64,000 bases of DNA from Streptomyces sp. A0958 (GCF_004795035.1 NZ_SSBK01000002.1:124001-188000), one strand, 5' to 3'. Positions 9,608-18,008 are shown, counted from the first letter of the stretch. Program-made: numbers and translations. The notes: generated from the letters alone by a model not told the origin.

Positions 9608-10774
9608 ATGTCCCTGGACCACCGGCTGACCGCCGAGCACGAGGAACTGCGCCGTACCGTCGAGGAGTTCGCGCGCGACGTCGTCGCCCCGAAGATCGGC
9701 GACTTCTACGAGCGGCACGAGTTCCCGTACGAGATCGTGCGCGAGATGGGGCGGATGGGCCTGTTCGGGCTGCCGTTCCCGGAGGAGTACGGCGGGATGG
9801 GCGGCGACTACCTCGCGCTCGGCATCGCCCTGGAGGAGCTGGCCCGGGTCGACTCCTCGGTGGCGATCACGCTGGAGGCCGGGGTCTCGCTGGGCGCCAT
9901 GCCGGTGTACCGCTTCGGTACGGAGGAGCAGAAGCGGCGGTGGCTGCCGAGGCTCTGTTCCGGCGACGCGCTCGGCGCGTTCGGCCTGACCGAGCCGGAC
10001 GGCGGTTCGGACGCGGGCGGCACCCGGACGACGGCCGTGCGCGACGAGGCGGCGGGCGAGTGGGTGATCAACGGCTCCAAGTGCTTCATCACCAACTCCG
10101 GTACGGACATCACCGAGTTGGTGACGGTCACGGCGGTGACCGGCCGCAAGGAGAACGGCGCCCCGCTCATCTCCTCGATCATCGTCCCGTCCGGCACCCC
10201 CGGCTTCACGGTCGCCGCCCCCTACTCCAAGGTCGGCTGGAACGCCTCGGACACCCGCGAGCTGTCCTTCGCCGACGTGCGCGTCCCGCTGGAGAACCTG
10301 CTGGGCGAGGAGGGCCGGGGCTACGCCCAGTTCCTGCGCATCCTGGACGAGGGCCGGATCGCCATCTCGGCGCTCTCGACGGGCTTGGCGCAGGGCTGTG
10401 TGGACGAGTCGGTGAAGTACGCCGCCGAGCGTCACGCCTTCGGGAAGCCGATCGGCTCCAACCAGGCCATCCAGTTCAAGATCGCGGACATGGAGACGCG
10501 GGCCCACATGGCCCGGGTCGGCTGGCGGGACGCGGCGTCGAGGCTGCTGGCGGGCGAACCGTTCAAGAAGGAGGCGGCGATCGCCAAGCTGTACTCCTCG
10601 ACCGTGGCCGTGGACAACGCCCGCGAGGCGACCCAGATCCACGGCGGCTACGGCTTCATGAACGAGTACCCGGTGGCCCGGATGTGGCGCGACTCCAAGA
10701 TCCTGGAGATCGGCGAGGGCACGAGCGAGGTGCAGCGGATGCTGATCGCCCGAGAGCTGGGCCTCCAAGCCTGA
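9608..10774 (+). CDS. acdH: Acyl-CoA dehydrogenase (isovaleryl/branched short-chain type)
   Basis: The 388-aa protein is a full-length FAD acyl-CoA dehydrogenase: FGLTEPDGGSDAGGT flavin/substrate segment, the CFITNSG strand, IHGGYGFMNEYPVARMWRD, and GEGTSEVQRM near the C-terminus. It would oxidise isovaleryl- or other branched acyl-CoAs, feeding the carboxylase encoded upstream. A GTG at 9596 overlaps the AAGGAG ribosome site (9591-9596), so the ATG at 9608 is taken as the start. It is last in the operon and a strong terminator follows. The acdH name rests on similarity in position and family to the S. coelicolor gene (memory). Confidence 0.93.
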   Translation: MSLDHRLTAEHEELRRTVEEFARDVVAPKIGDFYERHEFPYEIVREMGRMGLFGLPFPEEYGGMGGDYLALGIALEELARVDSSVAITLEAGVSLGAMPVYRFGTEEQKRRWLPRLCSGDALGAFGLTEPDGGSDAGGTRTTAVRDEAAGEWVINGSKCFITNSGTDITELVTVTAVTGRKENGAPLISSIIVPSGTPGFTVAAPYSKVGWNASDTRELSFADVRVPLENLLGEEGRGYAQFLRILDEGRIAISALSTGLAQGCVDESVKYAAERHAFGKPIGSNQAIQFKIADMETRAHMARVGWRDAASRLLAGEPFKKEAAIAKLYSSTVAVDNAREATQIHGGYGFMNEYPVARMWRDSKILEIGEGTSEVQRMLIARELGLQA

Positions 10775-10791
10775 GGAACGGCACCGAGCGC

Positions 10792-10827
10792 ACCGATCGG
10801 GGGTCCGGCACCGGGCCCCCGATCGGT
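10792..10827. terminator. Rho-independent-type hairpin ending the liu/acc operon
   Basis: A 12-bp perfect stem (ACCGATCGGGGG with CCCCCGATCGGT) with an extra inner CCGG pairing lies 17 nt after the acdH stop. There is no U tract, which is common in Streptomyces. It also separates the operon from the convergent 65-aa gene. Confidence 0.8.
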
Positions 10828-10854
10828 TATCCGGCCCCGCGTGGGCCGAACCCC

Positions 10855-11052
10855 TCAGTCCTCGCCCTCCGGCACGTAGTCGGGGCACAACGAGTGCCCG
10901 CACTCGCACGGAGGCCAGCGGAGCGCCGCACCGGGCACGAGGTCGGCTCCCTCCGCCCCCGAATCGGTTGTCGGGACGATGAGGACGCCGTCCCTCCCGA
11001 AGCGCTCCGTTAACCGGGACAGACCCTGTCGCGCCTTGCTGCCGGCCGTCAT
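10855..11052 (-). CDS. Small cysteine-containing hypothetical protein with a TTA codon
   Basis: This 65-aa protein has no recognised domain. Its C-terminal half holds PPCECGHSLCPDY, a short Cys-x-Cys-x4-Cys cluster that could bind zinc, and an acidic tail. A GAGAGG ribosome site lies a good distance before the ATG. Codon 14 (minus-strand TTA at 11013-11011) is the rare leucine codon that needs the bldA tRNA, one of only two such codons I found in genes of this window. It is divergent from the GntR gene, with two palindromes between them, so it may be part of that regulator's circuit. Function unknown. Confidence 0.72.
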   Translation of the reverse strand: MTAGSKARQGLSRLTERFGRDGVLIVPTTDSGAEGADLVPGAALRWPPCECGHSLCPDYVPEGED

Positions 11053-11104
11053 GGCACCACACCTCTCAGTTGAACCGCATCCGGAAGCCCCATCAAAAGA
11101 ACCA

Positions 11105-11118
11105 CAGTCCTAGGATTA
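11105..11118. promoter_or_regulatory. Putative GntR operator, degenerate copy
   Basis: CAGTCC-TA-GGATTA is related to the perfect palindrome at 11146-11159. Centre-to-centre spacing is 41 bp, about four helical turns. Both lie in the 165-nt divergent region between the 65-aa gene and the GntR gene. Confidence 0.55.
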
Positions 11119-11145
11119 CGCCCCATCGAAGTGGATAATGACTCG

Positions 11146-11159
11146 CAGTCCTGGGACTG
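11146..11159. promoter_or_regulatory. Putative GntR operator, perfect palindrome
   Basis: CAGTCC-TG-GGACTG is a perfect 6+6 inverted repeat 59 nt before the GntR start codon. Its location in the divergent control region and its similar partner at 11105-11118 suggest autoregulation. Confidence 0.6.
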
Positions 11160-11217
11160 TCAACCTCATCGGTGCTGTGCTTGACTGCTCCCTGAGACGT
11201 TGCGAGAGGAGCTGCGC

Positions 11218-12009
11218 ATGGCGCCCAAGTGGCGGGAGTTGGCGGACAGGCTGGCCGACCGAATCCGGAGCGGCGCCTACTCCCCGGGGGACCGACTGCC
11301 GCACATCAGGGATCTCGTCGAAGCGGGCGAGGGCTCCAAGTCCACGGTCCACGCGGCATACCGGGCCCTGGAGGCCGAGGGTCTGGTCACCTCGTCCCGC
11401 GGACACGGCACAGTCGTACGGCAACGACGTCCGCTCAAGCGTCTCGGTGTCAGCCGGTACGACAAGGCCAAGTGGCGCGACAGCGACGAGGTCGCGTTCA
11501 TCGCGGACCGCGTGGCTTCCGGGCGCGCTCACAAGCGAGACGACCAGACGCAGACGGTGAGACGGGTCGAGGCACCACCCGCCGCCGCTGCCGCGCACGG
11601 CCTGACTCCCGGTTCGCACGTCTACGCCCGCGCACGCGTCGTGCGAGAGGCCGGGCAGCCGACGCATACGCTGACCAGCTACTACCGCCCCGAGCATGTC
11701 GAGGGCACCCCCTTGGTCGACCCCACCCCGGGCCCCGCGGGCCGCGGCGGCGGATTCCGCGTGCTCTACGACGCGGGCTACGAGATCGACCGCATGCGCG
11801 AGGAGCTCTTCGCACGCGTAGCGACCCCGGAGGAATCGAAATTGCTCATGCTGGCCGGCGGTGAGCCGGTGGTGGAACTGCGCAGGACCGCGTACACGGC
11901 CGACGGAACCGTCGTCGAGTTCGCGATAGGAGTGCACGCGGCCTCACGCTTCACCTGGTCGTACGACTTCACCGTTCCGGACTCGGCCCACGGCAGAGGC
12001 ACTACGTGA
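11218..12009 (+). CDS. GntR-family regulator with UTRA effector domain (HutC type)
   Basis: The 263-aa protein has an N-terminal winged helix (WRELADRLADRIRSGAYSPGDRLP, then SKSTVHAAYRALEAEGLV) and a C-terminal UTRA-like ligand domain ending near residue 255. The ATG at 11218 is 7 nt after GAGAGGA. The following YdcF-like gene starts inside the stop codon (GTGA), so they form one unit. It probably binds the CAGTCC-N2-GGACTG palindromes upstream. The effector is unknown; the family usually senses sugars, sugar phosphates or amino-acid derivatives. Confidence 0.9.
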   Translation: MAPKWRELADRLADRIRSGAYSPGDRLPHIRDLVEAGEGSKSTVHAAYRALEAEGLVTSSRGHGTVVRQRRPLKRLGVSRYDKAKWRDSDEVAFIADRVASGRAHKRDDQTQTVRRVEAPPAAAAAHGLTPGSHVYARARVVREAGQPTHTLTSYYRPEHVEGTPLVDPTPGPAGRGGGFRVLYDAGYEIDRMREELFARVATPEESKLLMLAGGEPVVELRRTAYTADGTVVEFAIGVHAASRFTWSYDFTVPDSAHGRGTT

Positions 12010-12692
12010 TCATCTCGTCCCAGTCGTGGTCGGATGCCCGGCTCCTGTGGGAGCACCACCTGATGCACCACGACCCGCGCCCCTGCTCGGTGGCGATCGG
12101 CCTCGGAAGCCACGACCTCAAAGTCGCCGACGCGACCGCGCGCCTCTACCAGCGCGGCATGGCGCCCCTCATCCTGTTCACCGGCGCCACCAGCCCCACC
12201 ACGCGGGTGCGCATGCCGCGCGGCGAGGCCGTGCACTACCGGGAGCGGGCACTCGAACTCGGCGTCCCCGACCGTGCGGTGCTCATCGAACCGCGCGCCC
12301 GCAACACGGGAGAGAACATCCGCTTCTCGCGGGCGGTTCTCGCCGAGGCGGGCGTCCCGGTCTCCTCCGTGCTGCTGGTCAGCAAGCCGTACGAGGAACG
12401 GCGCGCCCATGCCACGGCACGCAGGCTCTGGCCGGACGTCACCTTCGTGAGCGCGTCGGAGCCGGTCACGTTCGAGCAGTACGTGGCCGCCCTCCAGGAC
12501 GACCGCATGGTCATCGACATGCTGGTCGGCACCTTGCAGCGCCTGCTGGTCTATCCGGCCCGGGGCTTCATGGCCGCCGATCCCGTCCCCGTCGAGGTGG
12601 CCACCGCGTACGAGCGGCTGTGCCGGGCCGGGTTCACGAGCCGGCTCGTCGTGGACGGGGCCGGGGGCCGTCGACAGATCAACAAACGCTGA
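12006..12692 (+). CDS. YdcF/DUF218-like protein
   Basis: The 228-aa protein has the DUF218 (ElyC/SanA/YdcF) pattern: an N-terminal AIGLGSHD strand-loop, ILFTGA, an ARNTGENI segment with conserved acidic and Asn residues, and a SKPYEERRA motif. Unlike ElyC it has no membrane segment, so it is probably cytosolic. It starts with GTG overlapping the gntR stop codon, and its own stop codon lies in the iron box of desE. The family's biochemistry is poorly known; nucleotide or sugar-nucleotide binding is plausible only. Confidence 0.85.
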   Translation: MIISSQSWSDARLLWEHHLMHHDPRPCSVAIGLGSHDLKVADATARLYQRGMAPLILFTGATSPTTRVRMPRGEAVHYRERALELGVPDRAVLIEPRARNTGENIRFSRAVLAEAGVPVSSVLLVSKPYEERRAHATARRLWPDVTFVSASEPVTFEQYVAALQDDRMVIDMLVGTLQRLLVYPARGFMAADPVPVEVATAYERLCRAGFTSRLVVDGAGGRRQINKR

Positions 12693-12708
12693 GGTTAGGC
12701 TAGCCTTC
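12690..12708 (+). promoter_or_regulatory. Iron box (DmdR1-type) of desE
   Basis: TGAGGTTAGGCTAGCCTTC matches the Streptomyces iron-box consensus at about 14 of 19 positions and contains the perfect palindrome AGGCTAGCCT. It lies 52 nt before the desE start and overlaps the stop codon of the upstream gene. Iron-loaded DmdR1 would repress desE here. Confidence 0.8.
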
Positions 12709-12760
12709 CTTCGAACATGTCACCTGCCGGTCTCCGGCTCGTACGAAAGCGGATTCCGTC

Positions 12761-13792
12761 ATGCGCACTGCCCGAGCGTCCCGCCCCACCCGCCGCGGCC
12801 TGCTGGCCATGGGCGGCGCCATAGGTCTCGGCGCCGTGCTCGCGGCCTGCGGCGACAGCGACTCGAAGGGCTCCGCAGCCACCGGCTCCAAGAGCGCCGA
12901 CGCCGGGCCGTGGAAGTTCGAGGACGACCGCGGGCAGACCGCCGAGGCCAAGTCCGTCCCGAAGAACATCGTCGCCTTCACCGGTGTCGCCGCGGCCCTC
13001 CACGACTACGGCGTCGAGGTCAAGGCCGTCTTCGGCCCGACGAAGACCAAGGACGGCAAGGCCGATGTGCAGGCCGGCGACCTGGACATCAGCAAGGTCG
13101 AGATCCTGGGCAACGTCTGGGGCGAGTTCAACGTCGAGAAGTACGCGGCGCTCGGCCCGGAGCTGCTGGTCACCGCGATGTGGGAGAAGGACGCCCTCTG
13201 GTACGTGCCGGACCAGTCCAAGGACAAGATCCTGAAGCTGGCCCCGAGCGTCGCCCTGTGGGCCGCCCAGACCACGATCCCCAAGGCCATCCAGCGCCAC
13301 GAGGACCTCGCGGCCTCGCTCGGCGCCGACGTCAAGGCCGCGAAGGTGACCGACGCAAAGGCCCGCTTCGAGAAGGCCGCGGCCCGGCTGCGCGCCGCCG
13401 CGAAGTCCAAGCCGGACATCAAGGTCATGATCGGCTCGGCCAGCCAGGACCTGTTCTACGTCTCGCTCGCCAAGATGTCCGCCGACACCCTGTACTTCCA
13501 GGAGCTGGGCGTGGACTTCGTCGAGCCGAAGGTCGACGAGGCGGGCTTCTTCGAGAATCTGAGCTGGGAGAACGTCGACAAGTACGGGGCCGACATCATC
13601 ATGATGGACAACCGCTCCTCGGCCCTCCAGCCGGACGCGCTGACCTCCAAGCCGACCTGGACGCGACTGCCGGCCGTCAAGGCGGGCCAGGTCGTCCCGC
13701 GCACCACCGAGCCGATCTACAGCTACGACAAGTGCGCACCGATCCTGGAGGACCTGGCGAAGGCCATCGAGGACGCCAAGAAGGTCGCCTGA
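12761..13792 (+). CDS. desE: Ferrioxamine-type siderophore-binding lipoprotein
   Basis: The 343-aa protein has a twin-arginine-like signal (PTRRGLLAMGG) and a lipobox LAAC with lipidated Cys30, then a periplasmic-binding-protein type III fold as in Fe-siderophore receptors. It captures ferric siderophore outside the membrane for an ABC importer not found in this window. The iron box upstream and its place next to acdH support desE, which from memory is the neighbour of acdH in S. coelicolor. Remarkably, the desABCD biosynthesis genes that normally follow are absent; the next gene is a convergent hexosaminidase. Confidence 0.9.
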   Translation: MRTARASRPTRRGLLAMGGAIGLGAVLAACGDSDSKGSAATGSKSADAGPWKFEDDRGQTAEAKSVPKNIVAFTGVAAALHDYGVEVKAVFGPTKTKDGKADVQAGDLDISKVEILGNVWGEFNVEKYAALGPELLVTAMWEKDALWYVPDQSKDKILKLAPSVALWAAQTTIPKAIQRHEDLAASLGADVKAAKVTDAKARFEKAAARLRAAAKSKPDIKVMIGSASQDLFYVSLAKMSADTLYFQELGVDFVEPKVDEAGFFENLSWENVDKYGADIIMMDNRSSALQPDALTSKPTWTRLPAVKAGQVVPRTTEPIYSYDKCAPILEDLAKAIEDAKKVA

Positions 13793-13798
13793 CGACCG

Positions 13799-13840
13799 GG
13801 GCCGTCCGGCGGCCGGGGGCACCCGGCCGCCGGACGGCCC
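13799..13840. terminator. Bidirectional terminator between desE and the hexosaminidase gene
   Basis: A perfect 19-bp stem with a 4-nt loop starts 7 nt after the desE stop and ends 6 nt before the stop of the convergent gene. It can serve both transcripts. Confidence 0.85.
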
Positions 13841-13845
13841 GCGCC

Positions 13846-15507
13846 TCATCGCGCCGCGGTCGCCTCCGCCGGCCACGGGACCTGGGGCGAGCGGTAGTAG
13901 TCGATCCCCTGTGCGGTGAACCGCTCCCCGAGCCCCGCCAGCCGCACCTTGTACGTGTTCCAGTCGTGCGTCGAGGCCGGTGACCAGCCCAGCTCCGCCG
14001 CGCCGGGCAGCCTCGGGAACGCCATCGCGTCGATGTCGTCGCTGTCGGTCAGGGTCTCCGACCAGATCGGCGCCTCGACGCCGAGGACGGCGCCCTCGGG
14101 CGTGCCGTTGAGATACGTCGCCGGGTCCCAGTCGTAGGAGCGCTTGACCTCGACCAGACCGGCCCACTTCAGGCCCAGTTCGGTCTGGTCGTTGTACTTC
14201 ATGTCGAGGTACACGCGGTCCGCCGGGGAGAGCACCAGCTTCGTGCCCTTCTTCGCCGCGTCGACCACCTGTGCGCGGTCCGCGGCGCTGGTGGCGTCGT
14301 AGCCCCAGTACTGGGCGACCGCGCCCTTGACCGGGTCGGCCCCGGTGAGCTGGTGCCAGCCCATCACGGTCTTGCCGTACTTCCCGACGACGGCCTGGGC
14401 CCGCTCCATGATCGTGACGTAGTCCTCGTGGCTGGTGGAGTGCGCCTCGTCACCGCCGATGTGGAAGTACCGGCCGGGCGTGAGCGCGGCCACCTCGCGC
14501 ACGACGTCGTCGATGAAGTCGTACGTGACGTCCTTGCCGGCGCACAGGGAGCTGAAACCGACCTTCGTGCCGGTGTAGAGCGGCGGCGCGACGCCGTCGC
14601 AGTTCAGCTCGGCGTACGAGGCGAGGGCGGCGTTGGTGTGGCCGGGCAGGTCGATCTCCGGCACCACCTCCAGGTAGCGGGAGGCCGCGTACCGCACGAT
14701 CTCCTGGTACTGGGCCTTGGTGTAGTAGCCGCCGGTCCCGCCGCCGACCTCCGTGGAGCCGCCGTACGTGGCCAGCTTCGGCCAGGAGTCGACGGCGATG
14801 CGCCAGCCCTGGTCGTCGGAGAGGTGCAGGTGGAAGGTGTTCATCTTGTACTGGGCGACCTGGTCGATGTAGCGCTTGACCTCGGTGACCGAGAAGAAGT
14901 GCCGGGAGACGTCGAGCATCGCGCCCCGGTAGGCGTAGCGCGGGGTGTCGGTGATGCTGCCGCCCGCGACCCGCCACGTGGCCTTCTGGGGGCTGTCGCG
15001 CTCCACCTGGGCCGGCAGCAGCTGACGCAGCGTCTGGACGCCGTGGAAGAGCCCTGCGGGCTGCCGGGCGGTGATGGTGACGGCACCGGTCCCCGAGGTG
15101 AGGGTGTAGCCCTCGGCGCCCAGTTGGCCGGCGCGGGGGTCGAGCCGGAGCCGGATGCCGTCGGTGCCGTCGGCGTCGGTGACCGGGAGGGCGTACCCGG
15201 TGGAGGGGCGCAGCACGCCCGCCAGGTACTCGCCGACCTTCCGGGCCTCGCCGGAGGCGCCGATGGCCCGGATGCGGGTGGCACCGGTGAGGACGTACGG
15301 GGAGCCGCCCGGTCTCACGGAGGCGGGGGCGGGCACCACCTGGCCGAGGGGGCGGGGCGCCCAGGCCGTTCCGGCGCTGTCGGCGGCGGAGGCGACGGGG
15401 GCCGCGCACGCGCTGGAGGCACCGGCCGCCGCGACGAGGAGCAGCGAGCCGAGAAGCCGGGGTAGAGCACGGAGAAGAGCACTGCGCCGGACCGTGTGCG
15501 GTCTCAC
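13846..15507 (-). CDS. Secreted GH20 beta-N-acetylhexosaminidase
   Basis: From the GTG at 15507 the protein has 553 aa, with a signal sequence (RRSALLRALPRLLGSLLLVAAAGA), a GH20b domain and a GH20 barrel with the HIGGDEAH motif whose D353/E354 pair performs substrate-assisted catalysis. It releases GlcNAc from chitobiose and similar glycans outside the cell. The GTG at 15507 has an AAAAGGA site 8 nt upstream; a longer reading to 15597 is possible but lacks a site and would cross the promoter. A DasR-like dre element and a -35/-10 pair upstream indicate GlcNAc-responsive control. Confidence 0.93.
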   Translation of the reverse strand: MRPHTVRRSALLRALPRLLGSLLLVAAAGASSACAAPVASAADSAGTAWAPRPLGQVVPAPASVRPGGSPYVLTGATRIRAIGASGEARKVGEYLAGVLRPSTGYALPVTDADGTDGIRLRLDPRAGQLGAEGYTLTSGTGAVTITARQPAGLFHGVQTLRQLLPAQVERDSPQKATWRVAGGSITDTPRYAYRGAMLDVSRHFFSVTEVKRYIDQVAQYKMNTFHLHLSDDQGWRIAVDSWPKLATYGGSTEVGGGTGGYYTKAQYQEIVRYAASRYLEVVPEIDLPGHTNAALASYAELNCDGVAPPLYTGTKVGFSSLCAGKDVTYDFIDDVVREVAALTPGRYFHIGGDEAHSTSHEDYVTIMERAQAVVGKYGKTVMGWHQLTGADPVKGAVAQYWGYDATSAADRAQVVDAAKKGTKLVLSPADRVYLDMKYNDQTELGLKWAGLVEVKRSYDWDPATYLNGTPEGAVLGVEAPIWSETLTDSDDIDAMAFPRLPGAAELGWSPASTHDWNTYKVRLAGLGERFTAQGIDYYRSPQVPWPAEATAAR

Positions 15508-15568
15508 AAGCCGGGTCCTTTTCTTCGGGTTCACTCTGCTGGGTCCTGTCTGGAGTCCACCGTCGCCA

Positions 15569-15597
15569 TGCGTACCGCGCGCCTCACGGATGGTCAA
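15569..15597 (-). promoter_or_regulatory. Promoter of the hexosaminidase gene
   Basis: On the minus strand a -35 TTGACC (15597-15592) and a -10 TACGCA (15574-15569) are separated by 17 bp, about 55-60 nt before the chosen GTG start. Confidence 0.55.
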
Positions 15598-15608
15598 GGT
15601 TTAGACCA
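15597..15608 (-). promoter_or_regulatory. DasR-responsive (dre-like) element of the hexosaminidase gene
   Basis: AGGTTTAGACCA (plus strand) matches the dre core TGGTCTAGACCA at 10 of 12 positions and abuts the -35 hexamer. DasR represses chitin and GlcNAc genes in Streptomyces, which fits the enzyme. Confidence 0.7.
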
Positions 15609-15841
15609 GATCCGGGCGTTGCCCGCCTCGACGCCCGGTGAGCGGTTTGCGTCTTATCAGAGAATTCACCCCATCGGCTCCGACCAGTGCCGCGACGGGC
15701 GGCCCCGACAGGTCGCCGCACCGCCGGAAACGGCCCCGCGAAATCCACCCAAGCCCGAAAAAGGGGGCCACTCGCCCACTTCCCTGCCCGAAATCGGGCA
15801 GGATTGTTGCGCTCGGGCCCCTATCGCCGCAGTATCGACGG

Positions 15842-16117
15842 GTGCTCGAACGCCGCTCGTCGTACGACGACCTCATTGACCACGTGGTGCGCAGCACCGC
15901 GCTCCCCCGCGGTGAAGCCGCCCGGGTGATCCTCGACGTGCTGGCGTACTTCGACGAGACGACGGAGGCCTTCGTCCGCCGCCGCCACCGCGAACTGCAG
16001 TCCGGCGGCCTGGTCAACACGGAGATCTTCGAACGGATCGCGGCCGAACTGCCGCACCGGGCGGTCGCGCCCCCGGAGCTCTCGCTCCGTCAGCTGCGCC
16101 GCATCGTCTACGGCTGA
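15842..16117 (+). CDS. Small conserved-looking hypothetical protein
   Basis: From the GTG at 15842 this encodes 91 aa (LERRSSYDDLIDHVVRSTALP, ending LSLRQLRRIVYG), mostly helical and charged, with no domain I recognise. Coding-type third-position bias begins about here. No clear ribosome site precedes the GTG, so the exact start is uncertain; the frame is open upstream to about 15638. It lies 57 nt before glmS on the same strand and may be cotranscribed with it. Confidence 0.65.
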   Translation: MLERRSSYDDLIDHVVRSTALPRGEAARVILDVLAYFDETTEAFVRRRHRELQSGGLVNTEIFERIAAELPHRAVAPPELSLRQLRRIVYG

Positions 16118-16174
16118 GGCCGCCTCACGGCCGGGCACCACTTACTTGTACGTCGATGGAGGGCAGAAGGCTCT

Positions 16175-18004
16175 ATGTGCGGAATCGTCGGTTACATCGG
16201 AAAGCGTGACGTGGCCCCGCTGCTGCTGGAGGGTCTTCAGCGGCTGGAGTACCGGGGGTACGACTCCGCGGGCATCGTGATCACGGGGAAGCCGGCGGCC
16301 GGCAAGCCCGCCGCGCTGAAGTCGGTCAAGGCCAAGGGCCGGGTCCGCGAGCTGGAGTCCCGGGTCCCCAAGCGCTTCGCCGGCACGACCGGCATCGCCC
16401 ACACCCGCTGGGCCACCCACGGCGCCCCGAGCGACGAGAACGCCCACCCCCACCTGGACGCCGAGGGCAAGGTCGCCGTCGTCCACAACGGGATCATCGA
16501 CAACGCCGCCGAGCTGCGCACCCGGCTGACCGCCGAGGGCGTCGTCTTCCTCTCCGAGACCGACACCGAGGTGCTGGTCCACCTGATCGCCCGCTCGGAC
16601 GCCAGCACCCTGGAGGAGAAGGTCCGCGAGGCCCTGCGCTCCGTCGAGGGCACCTACGGCATCGCGGTCCTGCACGCCGACTTCAACGACCGCATCGTGG
16701 TGGCGCGCAACGGCTCCCCGGTCGTCCTCGGCATCGGTGAGAAGGAGATGTTCGTCGCCTCGGACGTCGCCGCCCTGGTCGCCCACACCCGCCAGGTCGT
16801 CACCCTGGACGACGGCGAGATGGCCACCCTCAAGGCCGACGACTTCCGTACGTACACCACCGAGGGCTCGACCACGACGGCCACGCCGACCACCGTGGAG
16901 TGGGAGGCCGAGTCGTACGACATGGGCGGCCACGACACGTACATGCACAAGGAGATCTCCGAGCAGGCCGACGCCGTCGACCGGGTGCTGCGCGGCCGGA
17001 TCGACGACCGGTTCTCCACCGTGCACCTGGGCGGGCTCAACCTGGACGCCCGCGAGGCGCGCGGGGTCCGCCGGATCAAGATCCTCGGCTGCGGCACCTC
17101 GTACCACGCGGGCCAGATCGGCGCGCAGCTGATCGAGGAGCTGGCCCGCATCCCCGCGGACGCCGAGCCCGCCTCCGAGTTCCGCTACCGCAACCCGGTG
17201 GTGGACCCGGACACGCTGTACGTGGCGGTCTCGCAGTCCGGTGAGACGTACGACGTGCTGGCCGCCGTCCAGGAGCTGAAGCGCAAGGGCGCCCGGGTGC
17301 TCGGCGTGGTCAACGTGGTCGGCTCCGCGATCGCCCGGGAGGCCGACGGCGGTACGTATGTGCACGCGGGACCCGAGGTGTGCGTCGTCTCCACGAAGTG
17401 CTTCACCAACACCGTGGTCGCGTTCGCGCTGCTCGCCCTGCACCTGGGCCGCATCCGGGACCTGTCGGTCGCCGACGGCAAGCGGATCATCGAGGGCCTG
17501 CGCAAGCTGCCCGCCCAGATCAGCGAGATCCTCGCGGGCGAGGACGAGATCAAGAGGCTGGCCGCCGAGTACGCGGACGCCAAGTCGATGATGTTCATCG
17601 GCCGGGTGCGCGGCTACCCGGTCGCCCGCGAGGCCTCGCTGAAGCTCAAGGAGGTCTCGTACATCCACGCCGAGGCCTACCCCGCGTCCGAGCTGAAGCA
17701 CGGCCCGCTCGCGCTCATCGAGCCCGCGATGCCGACGGTGGCGATCGTGCCGGACGACGACCTGCTGGAGAAGAACCGCGCCGCGATGGAGGAGATCAAG
17801 GCCCGCAGCGGCCGCATCCTCGCCGTGGCCCACCAGGTCCAGGAGAAGGCCGACCACACCATCGTCGTACCGAAGAACGAGAACGAGCTGGACCCGATCC
17901 TCATGGGCATCCCGCTCCAGCTCTTCGCGTACCACACGGCCCTCGCCATGGGCCGGGACATCGACAAGCCGCGCAACCTGGCCAAGTCCGTCACCGTCGA
18001 GTGA
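16175..18004 (+). CDS. glmS: Glutamine-fructose-6-phosphate aminotransferase (isomerising)
   Basis: The 609-aa protein has the standard length and layout. An N-terminal class II glutaminase begins MCGIVGYIG with the nucleophile Cys2. Two SIS sugar-isomerase domains follow (GCGTSYHAG, then VAREASLKLKEVSYIHAEAYPASELKHGP), and the C-terminus ends in the conserved NLAKSVTVE. It makes glucosamine-6-phosphate, the entry to peptidoglycan and other amino sugars. The ATG follows AGAAGG at 16165-16170. Its position beside a GlcNAc-releasing hexosaminidase suggests an amino-sugar neighbourhood. From memory, S. coelicolor has two glmS genes, this position matching glmS2. Confidence 0.97.
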   Translation: MCGIVGYIGKRDVAPLLLEGLQRLEYRGYDSAGIVITGKPAAGKPAALKSVKAKGRVRELESRVPKRFAGTTGIAHTRWATHGAPSDENAHPHLDAEGKVAVVHNGIIDNAAELRTRLTAEGVVFLSETDTEVLVHLIARSDASTLEEKVREALRSVEGTYGIAVLHADFNDRIVVARNGSPVVLGIGEKEMFVASDVAALVAHTRQVVTLDDGEMATLKADDFRTYTTEGSTTTATPTTVEWEAESYDMGGHDTYMHKEISEQADAVDRVLRGRIDDRFSTVHLGGLNLDAREARGVRRIKILGCGTSYHAGQIGAQLIEELARIPADAEPASEFRYRNPVVDPDTLYVAVSQSGETYDVLAAVQELKRKGARVLGVVNVVGSAIAREADGGTYVHAGPEVCVVSTKCFTNTVVAFALLALHLGRIRDLSVADGKRIIEGLRKLPAQISEILAGEDEIKRLAAEYADAKSMMFIGRVRGYPVAREASLKLKEVSYIHAEAYPASELKHGPLALIEPAMPTVAIVPDDDLLEKNRAAMEEIKARSGRILAVAHQVQEKADHTIVVPKNENELDPILMGIPLQLFAYHTALAMGRDIDKPRNLAKSVTVE

Positions 18005-18008
18005 CCGG

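Larger units (their letters stand above)
15508..15841. other. Intergenic region between hexosaminidase and small unknown gene
   Basis: This divergent 334-nt region holds the hexosaminidase promoter and the dre-like element (15569-15608). The rest, about 15610-15841, shows no convincing gene or hairpin. Confidence 0.6.

Noticed and set aside
15508..15597. Longer start for the hexosaminidase (MTIREARG...)
   Set aside because: It would cross the predicted promoter and lacks a ribosome site; the GTG at 15507 has one and gives a normal signal peptide.
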